Source of the DNA: Desulfurispirillum indicum S5
GTDB lineage: Bacteria > Chrysiogenota > Chrysiogenetes > Chrysiogenales > Chrysiogenaceae
Reading direction: 5' to 3'
NCBI RefSeq assembly: GCF_000177635.2
Contig: NC_014836.1
Span: forward strand, 1,562,001-1,626,000
DNA length: 64,000 nucleotides
The position numbers and the translations under genes were made by a program. How positions within the stretch are numbered: the first letter of the stretch is position 1; every line of letters starts with the position of its first letter. Of this stretch, positions 41,613-50,804 are shown piece by piece. The notes beneath the pieces were generated by a model. The model had not been told where the DNA came from and did not search any database. It saw only the letters and a list, made by a program, of their open reading frames with translations.

Positions 41613-42459
41613 CCTGTACTACCGCCTGCAAAAGCACCTTCCCGCCATAGAGCTTTCCAGTGATGGCATTATTTTGCGGGCAACTAACGCATTCTGTGAG
41701 TTATCCAGATACGATGAGGCCACCCTTCTTGGTAAGCATGCTGGTATTCTTCGTCGCATATCAAAGCATGTCCACCACCGACTCTGGCCAAACTTACCCC
41801 AGCAATGGAATGGACCACTGCGCATCTACACGCCAGCTGGCACCCCGGTAAACGTGTCGGTCAACGTCTTCTCACACGATAATCTCTTCTATGCCTGGTT
41901 CCAGGACCTCTCCAAGTGCCAGGGCAACTGCCGGGAGCTTCTGCGCTTGAGGCAGGCCTATCACACGACCCGCCGTGAAGCCACTATGGACGCGCTGACC
42001 AGGCTGGCCAACCGCCGAAAAATCAACGAAGTGCTGGAGCGCGAAACCATCTACAGCAATATCGGCCACACTCCCCTTTCCCTGATCCTGCTCGATATCG
42101 ACCACTTCAAGCACGTCAACGACACCTACGGCCATGGCGTGGGAGATAAGGTCTTGATTGCCCTGGCCGGACTCCTGCGCCACAACACCCGTGACAACGA
42201 TGTGGTGGGCCGCTGGGGCGGCGAGGAATTCATCATCATCTTACCCGGCTGCCCTATAGGTACGGCAACGGAAATAGCCGAGCGTATCCGCACTGCTATT
42301 GCAGAGTTTCCATTTGCAGATATTACCCACCCGGTGACCGCCAGCATTGGCGTCACCGGGTATATCTCCGGCGAATCCATCGAGGACCTGATGGGACGGG
42401 TAGATCATGGCATGTACTCAGGCAAAACCGGTGGCCGCAACCAAGTGGTGAGGTGCTGA
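41605..42459 (+). CDS. PAS-GGDEF diguanylate cyclase
   Basis: 284 residues, no membrane segment. N-terminal PAS-like sensor (AIELSSDGIILRATNAFCEL...LLGKHAGIL), then a GGDEF domain with ILLDIDHFKHVNDTYGH and active GRWGGEEF (about 201-208). An inhibitory site RDND lies exactly five residues before GGEEF. Makes c-di-GMP. Translated by overlap with trbC; the HD-GYP gene follows 1 nt later. All motifs look functional. Confidence 0.9.
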   Translation: MSNLYYRLQKHLPAIELSSDGIILRATNAFCELSRYDEATLLGKHAGILRRISKHVHHRLWPNLPQQWNGPLRIYTPAGTPVNVSVNVFSHDNLFYAWFQDLSKCQGNCRELLRLRQAYHTTRREATMDALTRLANRRKINEVLERETIYSNIGHTPLSLILLDIDHFKHVNDTYGHGVGDKVLIALAGLLRHNTRDNDVVGRWGGEEFIIILPGCPIGTATEIAERIRTAIAEFPFADITHPVTASIGVTGYISGESIEDLMGRVDHGMYSGKTGGRNQVVRC

Positions 42460-42460
42460 G

Positions 42461-43756
42461 ATGCAACTGGCGCGATATACGCCTGAGCAACTGGAGGTAG
42501 GTATGTGGATTGAAAACTACATACCCAAAGGCCTCGAGTGTGCTCCAGTGGGCCCGACTGGTTTTTTACTCACAGAGCAGCATATCAGGCGAATCAAAGA
42601 GGAAGGGCGAGACTGGGTATGGATACACAAGAACCGTGGGCTGCTGCGTATTCGAAAGCACAGCCCGAGTGCTTCGATGCCCGAAAAAACAACCCCACCA
42701 CCTACCCAGGCTCCGGCAAACAGCACCGCTATGAACACTGACCAGCTGCTGGATTATCTCGATAATCTGCAGCCTGGCCACGATATTGAGCCAAAGGAGG
42801 ACGTGCAAAAAGAGCTGTTCCGGGCAGCGGATATTATCAAGATCGCAAATGAGCAGATGCAGTATATCCTCACACACATCTCCAAGGGCGGTACCCTTGA
42901 TCATAGCCAAATGCGGACCCTGACCGAAATCTCCGATCAGATTACCCGCAGCATCTACGCTAATCATGATGCGCTCCTGAGCGTGTGCCTGATCAAGCAA
43001 GTGGATAACACCACATACCAGCACAGCATCAATGTGGCCGTTCTCCTGGCCCTGGCCGGGCGGCGAATGGGCTATGAGACAAAGCAACTTGAAGCCCTGG
43101 CCCTGGGCGGCCTGCTGCACGATACAGGCAAGAGTAAGGTCCCGATCAATATCCTCAATAAGCCTGGCCGCCTCACCAATTCCGAGTATGCAATCATCAA
43201 AAGCCACGTCCAAGCGGGCACCCACTTGATCGCCCACCATCACACCCTCAGTAAAATCACCCGCGATGCGATTACCCAGCATCACGAGCGATTTGACGGT
43301 AGTGGCTACCCACTGCGACTTAAAGGTGCCGAGATCAGCGAGCACGGCAGACTGACAGCTATTGCCGATGTGTTTGACGCTATCATCTCAAAGCGGCCAT
43401 ACCACCAGCCTCTTAATCCCATCTCCGGGCTCAAGCGCATACTCTCCTGGTCCGAGCACCACTTCTGCACCTATACCGCCCACCAGTTCATCCGGGCTAT
43501 CGGCCTCTACCCTATTGGCACACTACTGCGGCTTGAAAGTGGCCTCCTGGGAGTTGTGATCGAGCAGAATCCACGCTCACTGCTACTGCCAGTGCTGCGC
43601 ATAGTGTTCAACGCTCGGAAGAGCACTGCCGTCAATTCACCCTACGTGCTCGACCTGGAAAAACACCCACAACAGATTCTCGGGTATGAGAATCCTGAGA
43701 AATGGGGCATTAATCCGATGCTGCACCTTATTGGAGGAAATTGTGACTCAAAATAA
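42461..43756 (+). CDS. HD-GYP c-di-GMP phosphodiesterase
   Basis: 431 residues. N-terminal DUF3391-like domain (MQLARYTPEQLEVGMWIENY), Pro-rich linker at about 70-90, then HD-GYP: LLHDTGKSKVP (HD at about 220), HHERFDGSGYP (about 273-283), and ADVFDAIISKRPYH. Intact HD and GYP motifs predict hydrolysis of c-di-GMP. Paired with the upstream cyclase inside the tra operon. Confidence 0.9.
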   Translation: MQLARYTPEQLEVGMWIENYIPKGLECAPVGPTGFLLTEQHIRRIKEEGRDWVWIHKNRGLLRIRKHSPSASMPEKTTPPPTQAPANSTAMNTDQLLDYLDNLQPGHDIEPKEDVQKELFRAADIIKIANEQMQYILTHISKGGTLDHSQMRTLTEISDQITRSIYANHDALLSVCLIKQVDNTTYQHSINVAVLLALAGRRMGYETKQLEALALGGLLHDTGKSKVPINILNKPGRLTNSEYAIIKSHVQAGTHLIAHHHTLSKITRDAITQHHERFDGSGYPLRLKGAEISEHGRLTAIADVFDAIISKRPYHQPLNPISGLKRILSWSEHHFCTYTAHQFIRAIGLYPIGTLLRLESGLLGVVIEQNPRSLLLPVLRIVFNARKSTAVNSPYVLDLEKHPQQILGYENPEKWGINPMLHLIGGNCDSK

Positions 43757-44045
43757 TCATTCAAATCTCACCGTGCACCCTATTCACAACAGGCTCATGA
43801 TCGAAATCCATATTTGTGATTCGATTGACAAGTACCGTGAAATGACAGGGCACCCTGACGTGCCGGTTTCTGAGATTACTGCTGAGACAGGCTTCACTGC
43901 CATGGCGCTCCAACCTCATCTCCAAAAATGGATTGATGACGGCGAAGCAATGCCCAGTAACCAAAACAGGAATATTGATGAGCACATTGAGTACCAAGGG
44001 AAAACTTACACGCACATCCGCATCACCGAGAAGTTCGTCCGGTGA
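43743..44045 (+). CDS. Hypothetical protein after HD-GYP
   Basis: 100 residues from a GTG at 43743 with GGAGGAAATT upstream, overlapping the HD-GYP end. Soluble and acidic (SIDKYREMTGHPDVPVSEITAETG). Last gene of the first tra operon before the terminator. Not recognised. Confidence 0.6.
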   Translation: MTQNNHSNLTVHPIHNRLMIEIHICDSIDKYREMTGHPDVPVSEITAETGFTAMALQPHLQKWIDDGEAMPSNQNRNIDEHIEYQGKTYTHIRITEKFVR

Positions 44046-44075
44046 CCACGACGCAATAATTTCCACTCCCCTGTT

Positions 44076-44108
44076 CCGGCCAGAATTCATCTGGCCGGTT
44101 TTTTTTAT
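44076..44108 (+). terminator. Rho-independent terminator
   Basis: CCGGCCAGA-attca-TCTGGCCGG then eight T. Ends the first tra operon. Confidence 0.9.
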
Positions 44109-44143
44109 TCAGTAGATTTCCTTCCACTCGATTTCCCCAAAAA

Positions 44144-44175
44144 CTTCCGCCCTATCCCACATACCCCTTAGAGGG
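44144..44175 (+). promoter_or_regulatory. CTTCCG/CCACATA/TAGRG promoter element d
   Basis: CTTCCG (44144) - CCACATA (44157) - TAGAG (44169), 38 nt ahead of ssb. It starts the second tra operon (ssb to traG). Confidence 0.65.
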
Positions 44176-44212
44176 GAATGTTTCCCCCTGCATAAACCCA
44201 CGGGAGGATTTT

Positions 44213-44536
44213 ATGAAGTTCAACAAAGTAATGCTTGGAGGAAACCTGACCAGAGACCCGGAGCTGCGCCACACAACAGAGAATAAACCTGTTGTGGAAT
44301 TTGGCCTGGCTATCAACAACCCATTCAACGAAGAGGAAGTCCTTTTCCTCGACATCACAGCATGGGGCAAGGCCGCGGAGAACACTGCCAAGTTCACCAA
44401 AAAAGGTTCCAGTGTCTTCATCGAAGGTCGGCTCAAACCTAATAACTGGGAAGACAAGGAAACCGGCCAGAAACGCAGCAAGATCACCGTAACCGCTGAA
44501 ACCGTCCAGTTTCTCGACAAGAAACCAGCTGAGTAG
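44213..44536 (+). CDS. ssb: Single-stranded DNA-binding protein
   Basis: 107 residues with the OB fold: MKFNKVMLGGNLTRDPELR, VVEFGLAINNPFN, LFLDITAWGKAAENTAKF, GSSVFIEGRLKPNNWEDKETG. The disordered tail with DDDIPF found in cellular SSB is absent. Coats incoming strand DNA or works with RdgC. Lies in the tra operon rather than in a separate leading region. Confidence 0.9.
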   Translation: MKFNKVMLGGNLTRDPELRHTTENKPVVEFGLAINNPFNEEEVLFLDITAWGKAAENTAKFTKKGSSVFIEGRLKPNNWEDKETGQKRSKITVTAETVQFLDKKPAE

Positions 44537-44586
44537 CACAGCCCAGTCTCCCTGGATTACCCAGGGAGACTGGCAAGGAGGAACTT

Positions 44587-45453
44587 ATGCATCTGAAACA
44601 TGTCGCCATCTACCACAGTGATCAACTTGGTGCGCTCACCGAGCAGCAAATTTATAGCGCTCTGGAGCGCATGCCATTTCACGAAACAAGCCCAACCCAG
44701 GAGCAGACTATCGGCTGGGCCGCTTTACCCCTTCCTACAGCACCCAAACTTAAGTGTATTGACGGGTGTTATTTCATGCGTGTGCGGCAGGAGACTCGCA
44801 AGGTCCCAGCGAGCACAGTCAAGCGAGAAGTCACCAAAAAAATAACTGAACTGCCTTACGTGCCAAAGGCAAAGGAGAGGCGTTCAATAAAAGAGCTCGT
44901 CTTCCGTGCGCTGTTAGCGAAAGCACTTCCAGTGCAAAAAGACTTCTTTGTTGTAATTGACCCAACCACTCATACCCTCTTGGTCGAAACTGCTAATGAG
45001 AAGCAAGCAGACAGTATTGTAAACCTCATAACAATGAGCTTCGAGCAGGAGGATCTATATCCGCAACCATTTAGTTTCAGCACCCACTTCTCAGCAACTC
45101 TCACCCAGTGGGCTAAGGATAAAGAAACTCCCTACTACCAAATCCTGATCCTTGACCGTGCTAGCATGAAACATACTGAAGGCGGCACACTTACATCGAG
45201 CGGCAATGATCTTACCGACGATGATTTTCAGGCCCACCTTGATGCCGGGTTCAGAGTGACAAGGCTCGCCCTTGAGCTCGATGAGCAAATGAGCTTCACC
45301 CTCACCGAGTCTTTCACGTTCAAGAGCATCAAATTCCTCTACCCAAAACCAGAAGAAGACTGCCCTGAAGACTTCCAACTTGCTGCAGCCAGAAACGGCA
45401 TTGCAGCTCTGCGATCTGCAATGTCCACCCTTCAAGTACCTGGAAAGGAGTAA
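44587..45453 (+). CDS. rdgC: RdgC-like recombination-associated protein
   Basis: 288 residues. FHETSPTQEQTIGWAALPLP, YFMRVRQETRKVPASTVKRE, STHFSATLTQWAKD, LDAGFRVTRLALELDEQMSFTL and SIKFLYP match the RdgC family (E. coli 303 aa), ring-shaped dimers that bind DNA and limit RecA. Strong AGGAGG. Plasmid-borne RdgC is uncommon within a tra operon. Confidence 0.8.
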   Translation: MHLKHVAIYHSDQLGALTEQQIYSALERMPFHETSPTQEQTIGWAALPLPTAPKLKCIDGCYFMRVRQETRKVPASTVKREVTKKITELPYVPKAKERRSIKELVFRALLAKALPVQKDFFVVIDPTTHTLLVETANEKQADSIVNLITMSFEQEDLYPQPFSFSTHFSATLTQWAKDKETPYYQILILDRASMKHTEGGTLTSSGNDLTDDDFQAHLDAGFRVTRLALELDEQMSFTLTESFTFKSIKFLYPKPEEDCPEDFQLAAARNGIAALRSAMSTLQVPGKE

Positions 45454-45456
45454 TCC

Positions 45457-45777
45457 ATGACTGAAAATAAGCCTGCCGGGAACCTGTCTATCACTTATCC
45501 CATTCTTGTCGCCATAGCCGTGTCTATGATCACCAGCTACGCGATGACACGCTACAGCTTCCCGGAGCCACCATTTACCAGCGTAATGGTTATCGACAGC
45601 TCCAGTTTCACAAAGAATCTGCGTCAATCCTATGTGGATGGTGCAATCTCAGAAGAGCAACTGCGCGAGCAGCTGCGCTCACTCAACCAGCGAGTACAAG
45701 GCCACGTCAGCGACGGAGCCCTTGTGCTGGAAAAATCAGCGGTAGTAGGTGGCCCCAATGTCAGGCAAATCAACTAA
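45457..45777 (+). CDS. trbI: TrbI, F-type transfer protein
   Basis: 106 residues, one N-terminal helix (ILVAIAVSMITSYAM) and a short periplasmic tail with VMVIDSSSFTKNLRQSYVDGAISEEQLRE, as in the TrbI F family. Position before traW agrees with F. Confidence 0.8.
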   Translation: MTENKPAGNLSITYPILVAIAVSMITSYAMTRYSFPEPPFTSVMVIDSSSFTKNLRQSYVDGAISEEQLREQLRSLNQRVQGHVSDGALVLEKSAVVGGPNVRQIN

Positions 45778-46255
45778 CGCAGGACTACTGGTGCTGCCTC
45801 TGCTGCTGACGGCCTTTATCCTGCTTATTGGGTACCTTGCACCACGGCTTGTTGTCAGCACCACTCCCTCACTGCCCCATACCGTGTTCTGGCGCACCGA
45901 CAAACCAGTCACCAAGCTGATGCTTGGTGACTACTGCCATTTTGCGCCGCCAGCAAGCATCAGCTGGCAACACCTCCCAACCGTTCCAAACCCCATGTTC
46001 ATTAAGCGAGCCAGCTGCATGCCCGGCCAACAGTTGGTACGCCAGGGCGAGCACTTCTACTGTGATGGCCAATATATCGCCACTGCACTCAAGCGCCGCC
46101 AGAGCTTGGAGCGCTACCCCTCGTTCACCTGGGATGGTCCAGTCCCGGCGGGCCAGGTGTTTGTGACTGGCAGCCACCCGCAGTCCCTGGATAGCCGGTA
46201 TTTCGGCTTTGTCTCGCTCACTGCCATCAACGAGATTTTGAAAGGAGTCCTGTAA
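45758..46255 (+). CDS. TraF/LepB-type S26 signal peptidase
   Basis: 165 residues, start at ATG 45758. N-terminal helix (AGLLVLPLLLTAFILLIGYL), Ser-containing STTPSLPHTVFW, Lys-containing FIKRASCMPGQQL, DGQYIATALKR and GQVFVTGSHPQSLDSRYFG: the TraF/TrhF peptidase pattern. Likely processes pilin in the membrane. Overlaps trbI by 20 nt. Confidence 0.85.
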   Translation: MSGKSTNAGLLVLPLLLTAFILLIGYLAPRLVVSTTPSLPHTVFWRTDKPVTKLMLGDYCHFAPPASISWQHLPTVPNPMFIKRASCMPGQQLVRQGEHFYCDGQYIATALKRRQSLERYPSFTWDGPVPAGQVFVTGSHPQSLDSRYFGFVSLTAINEILKGVL

Positions 46256-46650
46256 TGCCTGTAGCCGCCCCTCTCTTCAAAAAACGTCAGGCCACTACAC
46301 TCAACATCAAGGAGATAATATCCTGCCCAAATTTTCTTCTGTCCCACCACGCAGAAAGCATCACCCGCCAAATTGAGCAGGTGCTGGCTGATCCCGAGTT
46401 CTGCCGCACTCGTGATTCCATGGTGTTGGATTTTTCCGAAATCCGGTATTACGCCAGCCGAGCCATCCACGCACTGGTGTTGAGCCTGAATGCCCTCATC
46501 AGTCAGCACAGATTCGAGGGATTCATGGTCGAAGGCATGAATCCACTCGGATACGCGCTCGCGCAGCACGTGCTGGAGCAGCAGATCATCCTCAATACCT
46601 ACATCCATGTTCACGTTCAAGATGAGTTTTCACGGGGAGCAGATATATGA
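46255..46650 (+). CDS. STAS/DUF4325-like protein
   Basis: 131 residues, ATG abutting the previous stop. RDSMVLDFSEIRYYASRAIHALVLSLNALISQHRFEGFMVEGMNP has the V-L-D-F-S-x-x-x-Y/I-S...H/L-L pattern of STAS folds. No nucleotide motif is visible. Soluble, possibly a switch protein; unusual in a transfer operon. Confidence 0.55.
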   Translation: MPVAAPLFKKRQATTLNIKEIISCPNFLLSHHAESITRQIEQVLADPEFCRTRDSMVLDFSEIRYYASRAIHALVLSLNALISQHRFEGFMVEGMNPLGYALAQHVLEQQIILNTYIHVHVQDEFSRGADI

Positions 46651-46793
46651 ACCCAGCAACCGGTCTGCCACCACTACATCATGACAAATACTTCTGGTTC
46701 GCCATGCTCGGCGGGGCCATGATTCCCCTGTCCGTCTACCCCATCGGGTACATCGTGCTGTTTATTGATGCGATCTCCCGGAGTGCATCATGA
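46647..46793 (+). CDS. Small membrane protein, 48 aa
   Basis: ATG at 46647 overlaps the previous stop (ATGA), and its own stop overlaps the traW start. One or two hydrophobic segments (YFWFAMLGGAMIPLSVYPIGYIVLFI). Weak ribosome site but perfect coupling. Function unknown. Confidence 0.6.
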   Translation: MNPATGLPPLHHDKYFWFAMLGGAMIPLSVYPIGYIVLFIDAISRSAS

Positions 46794-47452
46794 AAGCCAT
46801 AGCCCTCCCCATGAGTATTATCATGCTCACTGCCATCTGCCTGGCCAGCCCCGTGCACGACCTGGGCAGCCATGGCCAGGTCTATGAGATCGCAGAGGAA
46901 AACGCCCTCAATGCAATCATGCAACGTGCCTCCGAAGTGGACTGGGACAGTCACTTCGATGAAGAAAAGATGAAGCGCATGATCCGCGACTACCGTCCAC
47001 CCACTCTGACCCGGACCATTCCCACTGCAACAACCGAGAGCGTGCTTGCAGTGGACATGACATTCACCCTGCCATTCGATATCCCCGATGGTAGAGGTGG
47101 GATTCTCTATGGTGCCGGGTACCAGTTCAACCCACTTGAGTACCTCACCAGCCCGCTAGAACCCATCGTGCTCATCAATGCAGACGATGACGACCAGGTG
47201 CGCTGGTATGTCCAGAGTGAATACCCAGGCACCTACCACTACCTGCTCCTCACTCAGGGTAGCCACTGGATATTCCATGAGGAGTACAGCGATCTTCGTA
47301 TCACGCCGTACTACGCCAATGATGAATTCCTTGAGAAGTTCCAGGTCACTGCCGTGCCTGCAGTCATTACTCAAGAAGATCTGCACATGAGCGTCCACCA
47401 GTTCCCGCCACCCGATGAAAATGACGAGGTGACTGAGGAGGTTGTCCAATGA
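46790..47452 (+). CDS. traW: TraW, pilus assembly protein
   Basis: 220 residues, signal peptide MKAIALPMSIIMLTAICLA. DLGSHGQVYEIAEENALNAI, PFDIPDGRGGILYGAGYQFNPLEY and VTAVPAVITQED are TraW blocks. Periplasmic; works with TrbC and TraU. Overlaps traU by 4 nt. Confidence 0.9.
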   Translation: MKAIALPMSIIMLTAICLASPVHDLGSHGQVYEIAEENALNAIMQRASEVDWDSHFDEEKMKRMIRDYRPPTLTRTIPTATTESVLAVDMTFTLPFDIPDGRGGILYGAGYQFNPLEYLTSPLEPIVLINADDDDQVRWYVQSEYPGTYHYLLLTQGSHWIFHEEYSDLRITPYYANDEFLEKFQVTAVPAVITQEDLHMSVHQFPPPDENDEVTEEVVQ

Positions 47453-48462
47453 TCAGACTCATTATTGCAATTACCATCAGCCTTGCCACGGCCCATTCAT
47501 CCCCAGCGAAATGCACTGGCTCATTCCTCAACCCGATCTCAGAAATAGCCTGGCAGAACGTATTTCCTGTGAAAATTGCTACGGCCACTATCATAGCCAG
47601 TCCGGAGGACAGCTCTGATATAGCCATTGACACAAGCTATGCGCCAGTATGCACCTGCCCAGCGCCACCACCTCTCATGATGAGAGTTGGTGTACCTATT
47701 GGTTATTACGAACCGTCCCATCTGCTTGAGACAGTTAAAGACCCTTTCTGCTTTCCGTCGCTTGGCACCAGCGCACCCATATCCAGTTACCGGGGAAAGC
47801 TGGCAGGCACCCACGAGACAGAGGAAACCGATGATATCGGCTATGGCGCGACCTCTGCCCAGGCCCATTACCTCATTTTTCCCGTGTGGGAGATGATGGA
47901 TATGTTTATCGACATCCTCTGCAAAACGGTCGGCACCGGCATGGACATTGGATACCTCACTGAAGTGGACCCGTTTTGGAACGAGGACAAAATGAGCGTC
48001 CTTATGCGGCCCGAAACTATCCTGTTCGCCAATCCTCTGGCCCAGATTTCATGCCTGGCTGATTCCATTGCCGCCAACCTTGGCCGCCCACTTGACCCTA
48101 TGTTCTGGTGCATGGGCAGCTGGGGCGCAACATATCCCATGACCTCAGTGATCAGCAATCCTGACAGCACCGCAGGGAACGCTGCCCTCGCCGGTCGCTT
48201 GATCGCCAATCTCAGTCGCCACGGCATGATTAATGACGGCAACGTGTACCTATGCGCCGATATGCCCACACCCATCTGGATCAAGTCCAACTACCGACTG
48301 ACGATCTCCCGCCCACAGAAAAGCAACATGGCTATCCCTATAGGGCGAAGCACACTAATTTGGGGCCACTTTAAAAACCCAGGAATTCCGGGTGCTTCAC
48401 GAGGACCCGATAATTTCATCTGGCCACTGTTCAGCAGGCAATCCTGCTGTGCCAGCTATTAA
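47449..48462 (+). CDS. traU: TraU, mating-pair protein
   Basis: 337 residues, signal peptide at the N-terminus. CTGSFLNPISEIAWQNVFPV, VGVPIGYYEPSHLLETVKDPFCF, NPLAQISCLADSIAAN and MFWCMGSWGATYPMT are strong TraU blocks; about ten Cys. Periplasmic channel or pairing role. Confidence 0.9.
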   Translation: MIRLIIAITISLATAHSSPAKCTGSFLNPISEIAWQNVFPVKIATATIIASPEDSSDIAIDTSYAPVCTCPAPPPLMMRVGVPIGYYEPSHLLETVKDPFCFPSLGTSAPISSYRGKLAGTHETEETDDIGYGATSAQAHYLIFPVWEMMDMFIDILCKTVGTGMDIGYLTEVDPFWNEDKMSVLMRPETILFANPLAQISCLADSIAANLGRPLDPMFWCMGSWGATYPMTSVISNPDSTAGNAALAGRLIANLSRHGMINDGNVYLCADMPTPIWIKSNYRLTISRPQKSNMAIPIGRSTLIWGHFKNPGIPGASRGPDNFIWPLFSRQSCCASY

Positions 48463-48471
48463 GGAGTTCGA

Positions 48472-49359
48472 ATGCTTAAACTCTTGACACTTATATGCAC
48501 TATGGCGGCGGTTGTCCTGTCTGGCCAGGCAGCCGCGCTGGAGCTACCGAACCCCAAGCGCGGATTTTGGTGGGGAGAGAGGGCCCAGGAAGAGCAGCCG
48601 GTAACTGAAGAGACTGCGGACAAAGCCCCGGATCTCCCAGCCCCGCCGTTGCGCCTGAGTGACTTCACTCCAGAAGAACTCTGGACTATGCCGCCAAGCG
48701 AGTTCAGCGAGCTGGTGGAGAAATTCAGTCACCAGGCCATTCAATTCCCGACTGAGGAGAACGCCTACGCCTATCTGGCGCTCAACGACATCTCCAGGCG
48801 CAAGGCACTGGAGTTTACGAACATCACCAGCTTCGTCTCTCAACGCTATCCAGAGTTCTCACCCGGCTACGACCACCCAACCAACGTACCAGGCAGGCAA
48901 AGCCTGCTGGCACGGCAGGCCCAGGAGCGGCAGGATGTAATCAGTTCAGCGGCCAATGAATTTGGCCTGCTGTACTTCCACGATCCAAGCTGCAGCGCCT
49001 GTGTGGCTCAGGAAGGCATCCTGCAGTTCTTCAATCGCAAGTACCCATCCTGGGGCATCAGGCCGGTCAATATCAGAATGGAGCCTTATGCAGCCGCTCA
49101 GTTTGGAGTGCAGCGCACACCAACAATTATCGCAGTGCATCTGCAAAGCGACGAATGGCTCCCGGTCACCAACGGTGCCGAATCACTTGACAATATTGAG
49201 GAGCGCTTGTTCTGGACTATTCGCTATCTACGAGGCGAGACCAACCCGCAAAACTTCGGAGATTTCCAGTATCAGCAGCAGCGAGACCAGAACAGAAACC
49301 ATGATCTCTTCGAGCGCTATCAATATATTCAGAACCAATCTTCAAGGAGCAACCCATGA
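48472..49359 (+). CDS. traF: TraF, thioredoxin-fold assembly protein
   Basis: 295 residues, signal peptide to about 23. C-domain with LLYFHDPSCSACVAQEGILQF (intact CxxC) and RTPTIIAVHL (cis-Pro). F TraF lacks a working CxxC, so this homologue may be an active oxidoreductase. Periplasmic; overlaps traH by 4 nt. Confidence 0.9.
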   Translation: MLKLLTLICTMAAVVLSGQAAALELPNPKRGFWWGERAQEEQPVTEETADKAPDLPAPPLRLSDFTPEELWTMPPSEFSELVEKFSHQAIQFPTEENAYAYLALNDISRRKALEFTNITSFVSQRYPEFSPGYDHPTNVPGRQSLLARQAQERQDVISSAANEFGLLYFHDPSCSACVAQEGILQFFNRKYPSWGIRPVNIRMEPYAAAQFGVQRTPTIIAVHLQSDEWLPVTNGAESLDNIEERLFWTIRYLRGETNPQNFGDFQYQQQRDQNRNHDLFERYQYIQNQSSRSNP

Positions 49360-50801
49360 AGCTCAAATCACTCATAATCGCATCTCTTATAGCCACTGCC
49401 CCAGTAGTGGCATCCGCCCAATCTATTGACTCCTGGTATGACCAGAAGACCCGGTATGGCAGGCAAAGTATTTCTGGCGAAACCCGCACCTACCACACTG
49501 CTGGCAGCGCCAGCTACCGCATATCACCCCAAAGCAACTATCTTATGAGCATCCAGCCGCCACGCATTCAGTCAGGTTGCGGTGGAATAGATATCTTCAT
49601 GGGTAGCGCTTCATTCCTCAACCGAAATTTTCTTGTAGAACGATTTGAGGGCATGCTGCAAGCGGCTCCATATGTGATGATGGATATAGCCGTTAATGCT
49701 CTCAATCAACAGCTCGGCGGAGCTGTCAGCCGCGCACAATCTATCATCGACCGCCTGAACCAACTGCAATTTGATGAGTGCTCATCTTCAAAGGTCATGG
49801 TGACCCAGGTCATGGGCATGAGTGGTGCCCTCGGCGACAGGCGAGAAGAAATCGAGGGCGACGCCATCAGGGAGTGGGGCGTTCGCTCTGGTACTGCAGG
49901 GTTCATGCACGGCATCACACGCGACTGGGGTGCTTTACGCGATGAGTTCACCACAACAACGCACCAGGACTTGCTGGCTGGTTGTACCGATATCTTCAAA
50001 GACGTTTTCCAGCCAGGATCAATGATCGACAACGTGCTCTATGCATTCTATGGAGCCTCAGTAGCCGTCTATGCTGACATTATTCGGGGCCTTGTGGGCG
50101 ATGTGAGGATTTTGGATATTCACTCAGGTGGAGTGCCAACTGGTAACCTTCAAGCCCGCGCAATCCTGCCTTGCCAGCCCGCAGATAGTGCTGACCTGCG
50201 CACTATCGCTTTTGGGAACATTCAGATTCAGGAGTTCCCAGAGTATGAATGCAAACTGCCCGCAGATAGTCGATCACGAATTCACGAGTATGTCGGAAGT
50301 CTTCTCAGTGATCTGACCGCCTCACTAAGGAGCTATAACAACCACAGCCTCACTGCTGACCAGCAGGCAATGCTCCAAGTCATCACCATTCCCGTCATCG
50401 AAACTGTTCGTACAGCCATCGAGGAAGAGCTTGAAGATGATGTAATCAGAAGGCTCGCCGAACTAATCTCCCTGAACCTCGCCTACCAGATGATCTACAA
50501 CTTTCACACTATTGCAACCGCAGCAATCAATGAGGCCGAAGATGTGCTGAAGGCAGAGCGTGGCGCAAAACCAGGTGAGCTGACTTTTACTTGCCGCTAC
50601 GACATCTTTGATGAGGGCTTCAGTTCTTTGCTTGAGCTCAGGGATAACTCAAAAAGCATGATCACTCACCTGGCAGCCCAATACTCCGAAATCGAACACA
50701 CTACAGTCGAAGCAGTAGATCGCCTTTACCGCCTCAGTGAAATTCGCCGTGAGAACGCGGAAACAGGCTCATTACCCGTAAGCACGAGAAATGAGGAGTA
50801 A
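49356..50801 (+). CDS. traH: TraH, pilus assembly protein
   Basis: 481 residues, signal peptide (LIIASLIATAPVVASA). SGCGGIDIFMGSASFLN, LNRNFLVERFEGMLQAAPYV and AQSIIDRLNQLQFDECSS are TraH blocks; coiled coils at about 440-470. Outer-membrane associated. Followed by traG after 3 nt. Confidence 0.9.
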   Translation: MKLKSLIIASLIATAPVVASAQSIDSWYDQKTRYGRQSISGETRTYHTAGSASYRISPQSNYLMSIQPPRIQSGCGGIDIFMGSASFLNRNFLVERFEGMLQAAPYVMMDIAVNALNQQLGGAVSRAQSIIDRLNQLQFDECSSSKVMVTQVMGMSGALGDRREEIEGDAIREWGVRSGTAGFMHGITRDWGALRDEFTTTTHQDLLAGCTDIFKDVFQPGSMIDNVLYAFYGASVAVYADIIRGLVGDVRILDIHSGGVPTGNLQARAILPCQPADSADLRTIAFGNIQIQEFPEYECKLPADSRSRIHEYVGSLLSDLTASLRSYNNHSLTADQQAMLQVITIPVIETVRTAIEEELEDDVIRRLAELISLNLAYQMIYNFHTIATAAINEAEDVLKAERGAKPGELTFTCRYDIFDEGFSSLLELRDNSKSMITHLAAQYSEIEHTTVEAVDRLYRLSEIRRENAETGSLPVSTRNEE

Positions 50802-50804
50802 CCA

